From Paenibacillus tritici (GTDB taxonomy: Bacteria > Bacillota > Bacilli > Paenibacillales > Paenibacillaceae): a stretch of DNA of 64,000 bases. Positions 8,950 through 19,488 of this stretch are shown one piece after another (within the stretch, counting starts at the first letter, position 1; every line of letters starts with the position of its first letter). The notes below the pieces were generated by a model that ran no database searches, was not told where the DNA came from, and worked only from the letters and a program-made list of their open reading frames with translations. The stretch covers positions 248,001 to 312,000 of the forward strand of contig NZ_JABMKX010000003.1 of assembly GCF_013204885.1 (NCBI RefSeq), in the 5' to 3' direction. The position numbers were made by a program, and so were the translations under genes.

Positions 8950-8999
8950 TCGTAAATTTTACTATTAGAATTATAATAGTAATGGTTACGATAAGTCAA
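8950..8999 (-). promoter_or_regulatory. znuA promoter with two Zur-type operators
   Basis: On the minus strand TTGACT (8999-8994) and TATAAT (8975-8970) are separated by 18 bp. A 7-1-7 box TCGTAAC-C-ATTACTA (8991-8977) fills the spacer, and a second, TCGTAAA-T-TTTACTA (plus strand 8950-8964), covers the predicted start site near 8963. Both differ from the B. subtilis Zur consensus TCGTAATNATTACGA by two or three positions. They point towards each other, so the whole region is a large inverted repeat. Zinc-bound Zur at either box should block RNA polymerase. Confidence 0.8.
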
Positions 9000-9017
9000 C
9001 TCCGATCTGTAAGCACA

Positions 9018-9051
9018 GCAATCCCCGCTGCCTGGTGCCTGCGGGGATTGC
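9018..9051. terminator. hairpin between metG and znuA
   Basis: GCAATCCCCGC pairs perfectly with GCGGGGATTGC (11 bp), extended by AAGC/GCTT past a 3-nt bulge. T-runs are weak on both sides, so termination is likely but not certain. It separates the metG end from the znuA promoter. Confidence 0.6.
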
Positions 9052-9088
9052 GCTTATCTTATCTAATGCGGTTAGGCTCAGCCTGCCT

Positions 9089-11140
<2,052 letters not shown>

Positions 11141-11177
11141 TTATACCATCTCGTATTTACATATCCTGACGCAAAAA

Positions 11178-11456
11178 ACTCCCGCCCCTATATGGGGCGA
11201 GAGTATACTCACGCGATACCACCCAAAGTTCCCCGGCTCCTCACAGAGCACAGGCTTCGCCAGTCCCTTCTCGGAACTGTCCATTAACGCTGGAACACGC
11301 TGTTATCTTACGCAGCCGTGACTACCGGCTCCCGCTCGAATACAGATCCTCCCGGACCATATTCAATCTGGCATCCCATACCGGCTCCCAGCAGCACCCG
11401 GCTCTCTGTAATGGTCGTCCACATCTACTCATCCGTTCCTCGGAATATTACGTATT
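11178..11456 (-). ncRNA. T-box leader (methionine specific) of metG
   Basis: Read on the minus strand from the predicted start near 11456. The Stem I region contains the AGAGAG motif and, on its 3' side, GAATATGGTCC, in which ATG (11360-11358) is the likely specifier codon for Met. The conserved T-box TGGGTGGTA followed by TCGCG lies at 11225-11211, then a terminator CTCTCGCCCC/GGGGCGGGAG with T6 at 11204-11175. Uncharged tRNA-Met should pair with specifier and T-box to form the antiterminator and allow metG transcription. Confidence 0.93.
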
Positions 11457-11462
11457 ATTCAA

Positions 11463-11491
11463 AATATACCCATCCAAGCTGTCCATGTCAA
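11463..11491 (-). promoter_or_regulatory. metG promoter
   Basis: TTGACA (11491-11486), 17 bp, then TATATT (11468-11463): a near-consensus sigma-A promoter directly before the T-box leader. The -35 overlaps the last codons of yidD. Confidence 0.85.
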
Positions 11492-11751
11492 GTCGTATGC
11501 AGCGGCTTCTTCCCGGAGGATTGCTCCTCGCGGGGTGGCACCGGGTCAAGCCCCCCCGGATGGAAGGGATGGCAGCGGGCAATCCGCCGCGCAGCCAACC
11601 ACGAGCCCTTCAGTGCACCGTGAACCTCGATGGCCTCCAGCGCATACGCCGAACAAGTAGGGTAGAACCGGCAGGTTGCAGGCTTCAGCGGCGAGATGAA
11701 CTTGCGGTAGACCCGGATAGGGGCCTGTACCGTTCTTCGTAAGGTAGCCAT
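11488..11751 (-). CDS. yidD: membrane protein insertion efficiency factor YidD
   Basis: 87 residues with the family core [46 protein letters not shown], including the conserved Cys and His residues. The family helps YidC/Oxa1 insert membrane proteins. It starts 2 bp after the zur stop, with AGAGGGG inside the zur end serving as ribosome site, so the pair is co-transcribed. Its 3' end overlaps the metG promoter. Confidence 0.92.
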   Translation of the reverse strand: MATLRRTVQAPIRVYRKFISPLKPATCRFYPTCSAYALEAIEVHGALKGSWLAARRIARCHPFHPGGLDPVPPREEQSSGKKPLHTT

Positions 11752-11753
11752 AT

Positions 11754-12215
11754 TCAGTGCCCCTCTTTGCCGTGAGTCGCCACAGCCGGCACTTCTTCTC
11801 TTCCCTGCTCACAATCCTTACAGTAACCGAACACCTCAAATTTATGCTTGACCACCCGGAACTGATCGGGCGGATCTGTTAGATTCATCGGACAGAACTG
11901 AATCGGGTAAGTCTTCATGCATTGAAGACAAATCATATGATGGTGATGGTGATCCTGACTGCAGCTTGCCTTGAATTTGACACCTTCTTCAAATACAATC
12001 TGCTCCAGTACCCCAAGCTCCTCCATGACACGCAGGTTGCGGTAGACCGTATCGAAGCTGAGCCCGCTGTACTTGCGGCCCATATGCTCATATACATCCT
12101 TCGCAGACAAATATCCCGTATTCTCGCCGAATAATCTGGCAAGCGTCTTGCGCTGATCGGTGATTCGCAGCCCCTGCCCCGACATGGCTTCCAGTATTTG
12201 ATCTGTCGACAGCAT
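11754..12215 (-). CDS. zur: Fur-family zinc uptake regulator Zur
   Basis: 153 residues from the ATG at 12215. The frame is open further upstream, but GGGAGATGA sits properly only before this start. Winged-helix region about 1-80 ([36 protein letters not shown]). A His run H89-H93 is next to C96-X2-C99, and C132-X2-C135 completes the structural zinc site. With a zinc importer carrying Zur-like boxes 3 kb away, Zur is favoured over Fur or PerR. As the zinc-bound form it should repress znuA. A poly-His stretch next to the metal site is unusual but occurs in Zur proteins. Confidence 0.88.
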   Translation of the reverse strand: MLSTDQILEAMSGQGLRITDQRKTLARLFGENTGYLSAKDVYEHMGRKYSGLSFDTVYRNLRVMEELGVLEQIVFEEGVKFKASCSQDHHHHHMICLQCMKTYPIQFCPMNLTDPPDQFRVVKHKFEVFGYCKDCEQGREEVPAVATHGKEGH

Positions 12216-12261
12216 TCGCTCATCTCCCATAAAATTAGGTCGTTTGTATTGCACTCTCTTT

Positions 12262-12290
12262 ATAATGCCCCAAAAGCACTGCCCCGTCAA
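12262..12290 (-). promoter_or_regulatory. putative zur promoter
   Basis: TTGACG (12290-12285), 17 bp, CATTAT (12267-12262). No obvious Zur box overlaps it. Confidence 0.5.
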
Positions 12291-12340
12291 TAAAACTGCC
12301 TTCGAGCTCCCGTATCCACAGATCTGCATCAGAAAACAAA

Positions 12341-12371
12341 ACGGCAGCCGTTCCATCAGGAACGCTGCCGT
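12341..12371 (-). terminator. intrinsic terminator after the stalk/PKD protein gene
   Basis: ACGGCAGCGTTCC pairs with GGAACGGCTGCCGT around a short loop, followed on the minus strand by TTTTGTTTTC. Confidence 0.8.
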
Positions 12372-12389
12372 CTGTGCTATAGAGAATAT

Positions 12390-14675
12390 TTATTTCTTGG
12401 CCGGAAGCGGAGTGAAGACGAAGTTAACGGGCAGATTACTGCCGGAAGCCACGGAGAAGACAAGCTCCACTCTTCCTTCGTATTCTCCGGTACGATAGAC
12501 TACCGCATTCATGTCCGACTTATCTAATTTGCCCTTGTTCGGCAGATTTACAATCGTGCCGTTCACCAGAACAGATCCCAGATAACCGCCTCCACGAGGG
12601 TTGAAGGTAATCAGGGTGTTCGCCGCAACTCGTTCCAGGACAATTTTGTACAGCACGCCGAAGTTACCGGCATTCGAGGCTGTAGTTTGGTTCATCGGGT
12701 CAATGCCATCCAGGTTCTTGTCGTTGACGTTATCGCCCAGAATCAGCTTGGATTGTGTGGCACCCACCAGATCCGTCACATTCATGATGCGCGTAGAATC
12801 AGGAAAGGTTCCCCGGGTATGCACACCATCGCGGTCGAGAACAGGCAGGTATGGCAGCTCAGCGACCGGATCTTTGGATTGTTCCACCATCACTACGTTG
12901 TATTGCACCGGCAAATCACTGAACAGATCCGCACTAAGCGATAGTACTTCTTTGGGCTTCATGGCAATCTTGTTCAGATCAGTCATAATAGGGATGCTTT
13001 GACCCGGCTGCAGGGTAATTTCTGATTGGGTTGCCCCTGTTACCATGGAATCAAAATATTTCTGAATCGAAATCTTACCCGTATATTCCGGTGATACAAC
13101 CGGACCGGCAATACCCAGGTACTGGATCTTAATTGTCGTCGGATACAGGTTGTTGTTCGTAGCAATTACGTAGAGTTTCTGTCTGGTAGCCATGTTGTTC
13201 ATATGGTGCACAAGGAAGCGAGTATTGCCTACAGAGCTCTCACGGTACAGTACGCCTTCCGTATTAACGGTCTCAGGACTGTTACTGCGGATCAACAAGT
13301 AGCCTTCGGACGACAGCGTATACGGCAGGTTAGGAAGCGCCGGGATCAGTCCGCCGTCCATGCTGATGATATCCCCCGGAATGGTGAACAGCTTCGTTAC
13401 TTCATCCTGCGTATACAGTTGTTCACTGGTGATTGTAATCGTCTTCTCAAAAGTACTGCTAAGACCGTGCTTATCCGTAACCGTCAGCTGAATAGACGTC
13501 GGTCCCGGGTTAAAGTAAGCCAGGGCCCGGTTGTTCCAGGTGACCGTCAGCTCTTCATTCTCAGGATCATAGCTGGTATCCGTCAGGGTTACCGGCTCAC
13601 CCATTTTGTATTCTTCTTTGTCTGTTGTGAATTGAGCCACTGGCGGCTGGTTAGGCTGCAATACCTGGATCGTTACCGGGTAAGGATCACTCCACAGGTT
13701 ATTCGCATCACGCACAGAATAAGTAATCGTATAGAATCCCGGCTGATCATACACATCCATCTTATTGCCGCTCCACAGCTCTTCAACAATAGGAACACCG
13801 TTTGGTGAAGAACTGGTGGTCAGATAATTCACTGTAGTCTCACCGGCATAGATTTCCTTCGGCTGAACGGTGAAGGAGGCTGTCGGCTTCGTATTCAGCG
13901 TAAGAATAACCCGCTTCTGCACATTGTCAACGGTGTAGGGAATTTTGAGTGCAGAAGTTATAGAGGTTAACGGAATCATGAAGGTGCCTTTGAACTGGTA
14001 AGCAGGACCCTTCATGGTAACCTTGGTACCATCGACTGTGTATATCTTGCTGTCCGTCTTGAACCGCATAATGCTGGTGCCCTTGGTCACAATAACCTCT
14101 TTGGTCTTGGCGTCATAAGTGAAGGCAACGCCGACCATCTCCACCATTGCCCGAATGGATACATACGAGACACCATTCTTGACAGCCATTGGCTGATTGG
14201 CAGTGTACGGGGTACCATTTCTGAACATCTTGTTGCTGTTCATCATCAGGATCAGCTGGCCTCCGCCTGTAGAAGAGGTAGTCATACCTGGAGTGGCAAC
14301 CGGCGGAGTAGCTGTAGGCATTGCCGCATCCGTTGGCATAGTACCGTCAACAGGAGCAATAGTAGCCTCAGGAGCTACAGTAGCCGCCGGAATCGGTGTT
14401 TCCGTTACTCCCGGAGCTGGTGTTGCTGTAGGAACAACTACTGCCGGAACCGGTGTTGGGGTTGGAATCACTGTACCTGCTGGCGGCTCGGTAACAAGCG
14501 GCGGCAGCGGATCTGTTGCCTCAGGCTGAAGCGGTGTTACCTCTGTGTCTACCGCTGCGCCCACATTCTCGGTTGTTGTAGTCTGTGTGCTGACAGGCGC
14601 TGCAAAAGCCGGAACGGCTGCCACGGACTGCGACACAGCCAATACTGCCACTAAAAACATTTTTTTCAAATTCAT
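12390..14675 (-). CDS. large secreted stalk-domain protein with PKD-like repeats
   Basis: 761 residues. The signal peptide ends at AFA (about residue 26). A Pro/Thr/Ala/Val-rich low-complexity linker (about 27-135) is followed by a copper-amine-oxidase-type N-terminal domain (about 138-258: MFRNGTPYTANQPM, GVSYVSIRAMVEMVG, FMIPLTSI). Two PKD-like beta-sandwich repeats come next (about 265-340, TASFTVQPKEIYAGE; about 343-420, PPVAQFTTDKEEYKMGEPVTLTD). The last 330 residues form a region I cannot assign, with no catalytic motif. It is probably a wall-associated adhesive or structural protein. AAGGAG lies 9 nt before the ATG, and the gene stands alone between terminators. Confidence 0.8.
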   Translation of the reverse strand: MNLKKMFLVAVLAVSQSVAAVPAFAAPVSTQTTTTENVGAAVDTEVTPLQPEATDPLPPLVTEPPAGTVIPTPTPVPAVVVPTATPAPGVTETPIPAATVAPEATIAPVDGTMPTDAAMPTATPPVATPGMTTSSTGGGQLILMMNSNKMFRNGTPYTANQPMAVKNGVSYVSIRAMVEMVGVAFTYDAKTKEVIVTKGTSIMRFKTDSKIYTVDGTKVTMKGPAYQFKGTFMIPLTSITSALKIPYTVDNVQKRVILTLNTKPTASFTVQPKEIYAGETTVNYLTTSSSPNGVPIVEELWSGNKMDVYDQPGFYTITYSVRDANNLWSDPYPVTIQVLQPNQPPVAQFTTDKEEYKMGEPVTLTDTSYDPENEELTVTWNNRALAYFNPGPTSIQLTVTDKHGLSSTFEKTITITSEQLYTQDEVTKLFTIPGDIISMDGGLIPALPNLPYTLSSEGYLLIRSNSPETVNTEGVLYRESSVGNTRFLVHHMNNMATRQKLYVIATNNNLYPTTIKIQYLGIAGPVVSPEYTGKISIQKYFDSMVTGATQSEITLQPGQSIPIMTDLNKIAMKPKEVLSLSADLFSDLPVQYNVVMVEQSKDPVAELPYLPVLDRDGVHTRGTFPDSTRIMNVTDLVGATQSKLILGDNVNDKNLDGIDPMNQTTASNAGNFGVLYKIVLERVAANTLITFNPRGGGYLGSVLVNGTIVNLPNKGKLDKSDMNAVVYRTGEYEGRVELVFSVASGSNLPVNFVFTPLPAKK

Positions 14676-14782
14676 TGTACGACTCCTTCTGCTCCCATTT
14701 GTAGTGTATAAGGCAGTATCTTCATTGCTTTCTCTCCACCTTATAATCCCCGCAAAAACGCAACCGCCCTTCGCAGGACGGC

Positions 14783-14810
14783 AGTATATTTTGCCACGTT
14801 CATTTTACAA
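14783..14810 (-). promoter_or_regulatory. putative promoter of the stalk/PKD gene
   Basis: TTGTAA (14810-14805), 16 bp, TATACT (14788-14783). In the ~100-nt leader, the short hairpin CCGTCCT-GCGA-AGGGCGG is followed by TTGCGTTTTTG and may attenuate transcription. The rest of the gap to 14911 holds nothing else I can name. Confidence 0.45.
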
Positions 14811-14911
14811 AACATAGTATTAGACGCAAGGAACAGCGAAAAGTTTCATTCCATGTAAAAGAAAATCAAAGATTATCCATTAATTACTAGATAACATCCA
14901 ATATGTTGACA

Positions 14912-14944
14912 CAAAAAAAACGATTGCCCTCTCCCGGGACAACC
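14912..14944 (-). terminator. intrinsic terminator of the first sugar ABC/two-component operon
   Basis: GGTTGTCCC pairs with GGGCAATC around GGGAGA, followed on the minus strand by GTTTTTTTTG. Confidence 0.7.
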
Positions 14945-14969
14945 GCCATTCTTCCATCCTGACTATGAA

Positions 14970-15761
14970 CTAACGGACTTCAGCCGTCCTGTACTTGCTG
15001 CGGTATTCCTTGGGCGTCATTCCCGTCTGCTTCTGGAATACCTTGGTGAAATAACGACGTTCCTGATAGCCGACCCCGGAGCTGATAACGGTGATGCTTT
15101 TATCGCTGCTTGATAGCATGAATTTGGCCGCTTCAATCCGCTGCTGCGTGATATACTCCACGAAGGTCATCGCAAAATGGTTTTTGAACAACAGGCAGAA
15201 ATAACTACTGCTGATGCCGATCCTGTTCGCCACCTCGTCGATGCCCAGGTCAGCATTCAGGCGCTCCGTAATGTATTGTACGGCTTGATTCATGAGCTGC
15301 TCCGGTGTTTTTTTGACGGTATCCTCAGCCGCGGGAACTTCCTGGAACAACGGAATGCTGTTATACAATTTATCCTTGTACTGCTTGCTGCGGATAAGCG
15401 CGCCGATCTCCCGCACCTTGTCACCCAACTCCCCGTAGTGGATCGGCTTGCAGATGTACTCCTTCACGCCCAGACGGATCGCTTCGCGCGCATAATCGAA
15501 TTCCTGATAGCCGCTGAGCAGCAGCACTTCGCTCTCCAGCCCCATCTCCCGCAGCTTCCCGATGAACACCAGGCCATCCATCACCGGCATACGGATATCG
15601 CAGAGCACCAGATCCGGCGGCTGCTCCTCAGCCATGCGCAGAGCTTCCATTCCGCTGCGGGCCATCCCCGCAACCTCCATCCCCATGTCCTGCCAGGGCA
15701 GAACTCTGTTCAGATTATTCAGGATAGGCGCCTCATCGTCAACCAATAATACTTTTAGCAT
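14970..15761 (-). CDS. AraC-type response regulator (YesN-like)
   Basis: 263 residues from MLKVLLVDDE. The receiver domain (about 1-120) has phospho-acceptor D54 in LVLCDIRMPVMDG and the switch Lys in YICKPIHYGE. A C-terminal AraC/XylS double helix-turn-helix (about 165-263) has IDEVANRIGISSSYFCLLFKNHF and GYQERRYFTKVFQKQTGMTPKEYRSKY. GGGGGAAG precedes this ATG. It overlaps the kinase stop by 23 bp, so translation is coupled. It probably activates the sugar transporter operon in which it lies. Confidence 0.92.
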   Translation of the reverse strand: MLKVLLVDDEAPILNNLNRVLPWQDMGMEVAGMARSGMEALRMAEEQPPDLVLCDIRMPVMDGLVFIGKLREMGLESEVLLLSGYQEFDYAREAIRLGVKEYICKPIHYGELGDKVREIGALIRSKQYKDKLYNSIPLFQEVPAAEDTVKKTPEQLMNQAVQYITERLNADLGIDEVANRIGISSSYFCLLFKNHFAMTFVEYITQQRIEAAKFMLSSSDKSITVISSGVGYQERRYFTKVFQKQTGMTPKEYRSKYRTAEVR

Positions 15762-17592
15762 AATGATCTTCCCCCTGCCCGTATTTTGGGATGACGCACT
15801 GGATGATCGTTCCTTCACCTGGACTGGCACATATGAAAATCCCGTACAGGTCGCCATATTCTATACGTATGCGGTCTGCGACACTGCGGACTCCCAGCCC
15901 CCGCCGTTCGAGATGTATACCCTGACCCGGCTTACCCTCCGGCTTCTGCTCTGCAGTATCGTTCACCATATACTGAAACATGGACAGCTGGGACGGAGTC
16001 ATCCCGATCCCGTTATCCTGTATCCGCAGAATCAGATTACCTTGGGTCTCCCAGACCTTAACGCTCAACAAACCCTTGTACCCGATCCCCTCAAAACCGT
16101 GCTGAATGCTGTTCTCCACCAGCGGCTGGAGCGTAAGCTTCAGAATCCCGCAGCCCAGCAGCTCTACGGGTACCTCCAGCTCGTAATCGAACAGATCCTC
16201 GAACCGGAATTTCTGGATGTCCAGATAATTGCGCAGATGCTTAATCTCTTCCTCCAGCGTAATTTCATCCCTGTCCTGAATGCTGATCCGCAGGATGCTA
16301 GCCAGCCGGTATACCATCTCACTGACCTTGCGGCCTTCATTCTGCACAGCCAGCACATTGATCGACTCCAGGGTATTGAATAGAAAATGCGGCTTGATCT
16401 GCGCCTGCAGCACGCGCATTTCCGCCTGGTTCTTACGCTGCTGCTCGACATGAACCCTGCTGAACAGCGTGTTGATTTTGTCCATGAGATCATTGAAGCC
16501 TCTGGCCAGCAGCGTCATTTCATCATTGCCCTTCTCCTCGACACGGGTCGTAAGGTCCCCGTCCTCCACCCGGCGCATGAAGCGCACGATTACAGCAATT
16601 CCTCCTGTAATCCGGTTCATGAAGAACAGATTGAAGATGACGGCTCCGAGCAGGCACAGAAACATCACGATCACGAACCAGCGGGCAAATACTGTTACCT
16701 CACGAGACAGGGAGCCCCAGGAGGTGACGGAGACCAGGCTCCAGGGATAGTCCTTCAGATGGTAAACCGACAGAATGCTTTTGGAGCCGTCGAACTGTGT
16801 CTTGAAGCTCTGAAAACCAGGTTTGAACGTTATATCCTTCGTGGTGAAATCACGAAAATCCTGTCCGTCCAGCTTCCGGTCCGGGTCAAGGAGAATCATC
16901 CCGTCATCATTAACCAGCATGAAAGACACCTTCTGGTCGGTACCCCCGATCTTAAGATTGCGGAATATCGACTCGAACTCCCAGTTCTTGATCTGGACGA
17001 CCAGAATGCCGATGTTCTGAAAGAAGCTAAGCTCCTTAATCAGCCGGATTTGCGTGAACACAGCCTCCGTCCCCGTCAGTTCGGGATACTCATGCGGTGC
17101 CAGCCATTTCGGGACCCCGTTAAGCTTCATAACCTCCTGGTAAAGCTCGCTGCCTTTGAATTTATCGTAGGGAAGTGTGCGGAAGTTCTCTTTATTGAAG
17201 ACCGATACGATCTCCGAGCTGCCTTTGCCATTGAAGTTATACAGGAAGGCATAGCTGATCGACGGATGATTATAGAGCAGACTGCGGAAGTTGCGCTGGC
17301 TGGCGTTCAGACTAAGCTGCTCGGCATCGGTCAAATCCTGGGTGGAGGGATCATCCGCGCTCAGCGCCATATGAAACACCGAGGTCGCAATTCCGTTGTC
17401 TGTCACATTGTCCATATCCTTGAACACACTGGAAATACTGTAACTGATCGCTTTTAGCGAATATTCGGACTGCTGGCTGTACTTCTTCTCTATCGAATTA
17501 TAAGTGACAAAGAACATAATCATGCCAAGAATGAATAACGGAATGATAATCAGGCCTAAGAATGCCGTAAATAATTTGTAGCGCAGATTCAT
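15739..17592 (-). CDS. sensor histidine kinase (YesM-like)
   Basis: 617 residues. One N-terminal membrane helix (about 9-30), a large extracellular sensor domain of Cache type (about 31-300) and a second helix near 305-325 are followed by HAMP (about 328-380). The His_kinase domain contains the phospho-acceptor in AQIKPHFLFNTLES, and the C-terminal ATPase domain has ENSIQHGFEG and DNGIGM. It belongs to the LytS/YesM group that senses sugars or sugar-loaded binding proteins. It follows the permease genes by 27 bp, suggesting a transporter-linked sensor. Confidence 0.92.
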   Translation of the reverse strand: MNLRYKLFTAFLGLIIIPLFILGMIMFFVTYNSIEKKYSQQSEYSLKAISYSISSVFKDMDNVTDNGIATSVFHMALSADDPSTQDLTDAEQLSLNASQRNFRSLLYNHPSISYAFLYNFNGKGSSEIVSVFNKENFRTLPYDKFKGSELYQEVMKLNGVPKWLAPHEYPELTGTEAVFTQIRLIKELSFFQNIGILVVQIKNWEFESIFRNLKIGGTDQKVSFMLVNDDGMILLDPDRKLDGQDFRDFTTKDITFKPGFQSFKTQFDGSKSILSVYHLKDYPWSLVSVTSWGSLSREVTVFARWFVIVMFLCLLGAVIFNLFFMNRITGGIAVIVRFMRRVEDGDLTTRVEEKGNDEMTLLARGFNDLMDKINTLFSRVHVEQQRKNQAEMRVLQAQIKPHFLFNTLESINVLAVQNEGRKVSEMVYRLASILRISIQDRDEITLEEEIKHLRNYLDIQKFRFEDLFDYELEVPVELLGCGILKLTLQPLVENSIQHGFEGIGYKGLLSVKVWETQGNLILRIQDNGIGMTPSQLSMFQYMVNDTAEQKPEGKPGQGIHLERRGLGVRSVADRIRIEYGDLYGIFICASPGEGTIIQCVIPKYGQGEDHYAKSIIG

Positions 17593-17619
17593 CGGCCCGG
17601 ACTCCTGACAAAAATGATG

Positions 17620-18450
17620 TTATCCTTTTACACTGCCTGCGGTAACGCCTTCAATAATCTTCTCCTGCAAAATGGCATAGATCACAATAACCGGAACTAC
17701 ACTGAACACAATCCCCGCCGACATCTGAGCGTAATTCATCTGATACTGGTCGCGGAATTGGACCATGCCCACAGGGAGCGTGCGCAGCTCGTCATTGGAG
17801 AGGAAATAGTTGGCCAGCAGGAACTCGTTCCAATTTCCCAGGAAATTAACAATGAATACCGTAACCATAGCAGGAACTGTCAAAGGTACAATAATTTTAG
17901 CAAAGATACCCGGGGCCTTCAAGCCATCCATGACCGCCGCTTCTTCAATTTCACTGGGCAGGGAACGCATGAATGCCGCCAGAATAATAATCGTGAACGG
18001 AATCGCATTGGCGATGTAGGGAATGATCAGCGCCCAGTGCGTATTCAGGATATGCAGCTTGCGGACAATCGTGTAGATGGGCAGCATCAGCGCGTTGTTC
18101 GGAATCAGCATCCCGATCAGGACCAGCGAGAACAGAATCTGGTTCCACTTGCCCTGGCGCATCCGGGTGACCGCAAAGGCAAACATCGAAGCCAGCAGAA
18201 TAGAGACCACAGAAGCCAGAATCGAAATATATAAGCTGTTGAAAAAATAAGTGCTGATCTTGGCGTTCACCCAGGCTTCCACATAGTTGGAGAATTCAAA
18301 GCTTTTCGGGATGCCAAAAGGATTCAGGGCAATCGCATTGTTATCCTTCTTCACCGAGGAGAACAGGACGAAGAGGAACGGGAACAGCACAATAAGCAGA
18401 TACCCGAGCAAGGCGATGTGCGGCAGACTTTTCTTCAGAGCGCGCGGCAT
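17620..18450 (-). CDS. carbohydrate ABC transporter permease (MalG type)
   Basis: 276 residues with six membrane segments. The EAA loop (EIEEAAVMDGLKAPGIFAKIIVPLTVPA) is the contact for the shared ATPase. No ATPase gene is present, as usual for Paenibacillus CUT1 systems, which borrow a common MsmX-like ATPase. Start and preceding stop overlap (TGATG), so it is translationally coupled to the MalF-type partner. Confidence 0.92.
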   Translation of the reverse strand: MPRALKKSLPHIALLGYLLIVLFPFLFVLFSSVKKDNNAIALNPFGIPKSFEFSNYVEAWVNAKISTYFFNSLYISILASVVSILLASMFAFAVTRMRQGKWNQILFSLVLIGMLIPNNALMLPIYTIVRKLHILNTHWALIIPYIANAIPFTIIILAAFMRSLPSEIEEAAVMDGLKAPGIFAKIIVPLTVPAMVTVFIVNFLGNWNEFLLANYFLSNDELRTLPVGMVQFRDQYQMNYAQMSAGIVFSVVPVIVIYAILQEKIIEGVTAGSVKG

Positions 18451-19334
18451 CAGTATTCAATCCTTTCCGTACGGCGGGCAAACACCAGCTGGTAGAGAGC
18501 GGTTACCACGAGCGTGAACATGAAGATCAGAACGGCGATGGTATTGCCATACCCGTATTTGAAGTTGGTAATCGCATATTTGATCATGTAGGTGGCCATC
18601 ACCTCTGTTGAACCTGCAGGACCGCCTTTGGTCATGACAATGACGATATCAGCTGCCTTCATCGCTCCGGCAATCGACAGCATAATCACTACCGAGATAA
18701 TCGGAACTATCAGCGGCAGAGTGATGCGTGTGGCCCGCTGGAACCCTGTAGCGCCGTCTATCGCAGCAGCCTCGTCCAGTTCACCTGGAATGGAAAGAAT
18801 GGCCGCCAGCACCATCACAATGTAGAATCCGGTCCACTGCCAGGCGTTCGTAATCAGAATTGACAGCATGGCGAAGCGTTCATCCGACAGCCAGTAGACA
18901 GGCTCAATGCCGACAAGGCCAAGCACTTTGTTGAACAAGCCAATATTCGGCTCATAGATGAAGCCCCAGAGAATCCCTATAACCGCAGTAGACATAATAG
19001 ATGGCATGAATACAGCCGTCTTATACAGCCCCTTCAGCTTCTTCACATTAGCAATCAATAAGGAGAAGAAGACAATCAGCGGCACCTGTACCCCTACGGA
19101 GAACAGAATGAACCAGCCGTTATTTTTAACAGAAACCCAGAAGCGTTCATCTCCCAGGGCTTTTTTGAAATTGTCCAGTCCGGCGTATTTGACCGTATCG
19201 GATACCCCATTCCAGCTGGTGAAGCTATAGTAGATGGAGCTGAAGATGGGATAGATGAAGAACATAATGAACAGAACCATTGCCGGGATCACAAACAGGA
19301 TGAACACCAGAGGGTTTCTCAGTGCCTTATTCAT
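18450..19334 (-). CDS. carbohydrate ABC transporter permease (MalF type)
   Basis: 294 residues, six membrane segments, EAA loop GELDEAAAIDGATGFQRATRITLPLIVP. I chose the ATG at 19334 because GGAGG lies 5 nt before it; the frame extends four codons upstream to a TTG inside that site. It partners with the MalG-type protein and the upstream lipoprotein. Confidence 0.92.
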   Translation of the reverse strand: MNKALRNPLVFILFVIPAMVLFIMFFIYPIFSSIYYSFTSWNGVSDTVKYAGLDNFKKALGDERFWVSVKNNGWFILFSVGVQVPLIVFFSLLIANVKKLKGLYKTAVFMPSIMSTAVIGILWGFIYEPNIGLFNKVLGLVGIEPVYWLSDERFAMLSILITNAWQWTGFYIVMVLAAILSIPGELDEAAAIDGATGFQRATRITLPLIVPIISVVIMLSIAGAMKAADIVIVMTKGGPAGSTEVMATYMIKYAITNFKYGYGNTIAVLIFMFTLVVTALYQLVFARRTERIEY

Positions 19335-19447
19335 AACTACCTCCAAATTGCTTAGACATCACTCTACCCCACACAGTGGGGCTATAGCTTCGAGGCTCAC
19401 TCAGGAACTTTGCGGGGACCCCGAAACCTATATCTCTTTAAAAATGC

Positions 19448-19469
19448 ACCCTGGAGCAAGCACCAGGGT
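19448..19469 (-). terminator. hairpin between binding-protein and permease genes
   Basis: ACCCTGG/CCAGGGT with an 8-nt loop, followed on the minus strand by GCATTTTTAAAG. It lies after the binding-protein gene inside the operon, so it probably reduces read-through and keeps binding protein in excess over permeases, or stabilises the 3' end of the first cistron. Confidence 0.65.
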
Positions 19470-19488
19470 ACATTCCATTTACCGCCTG

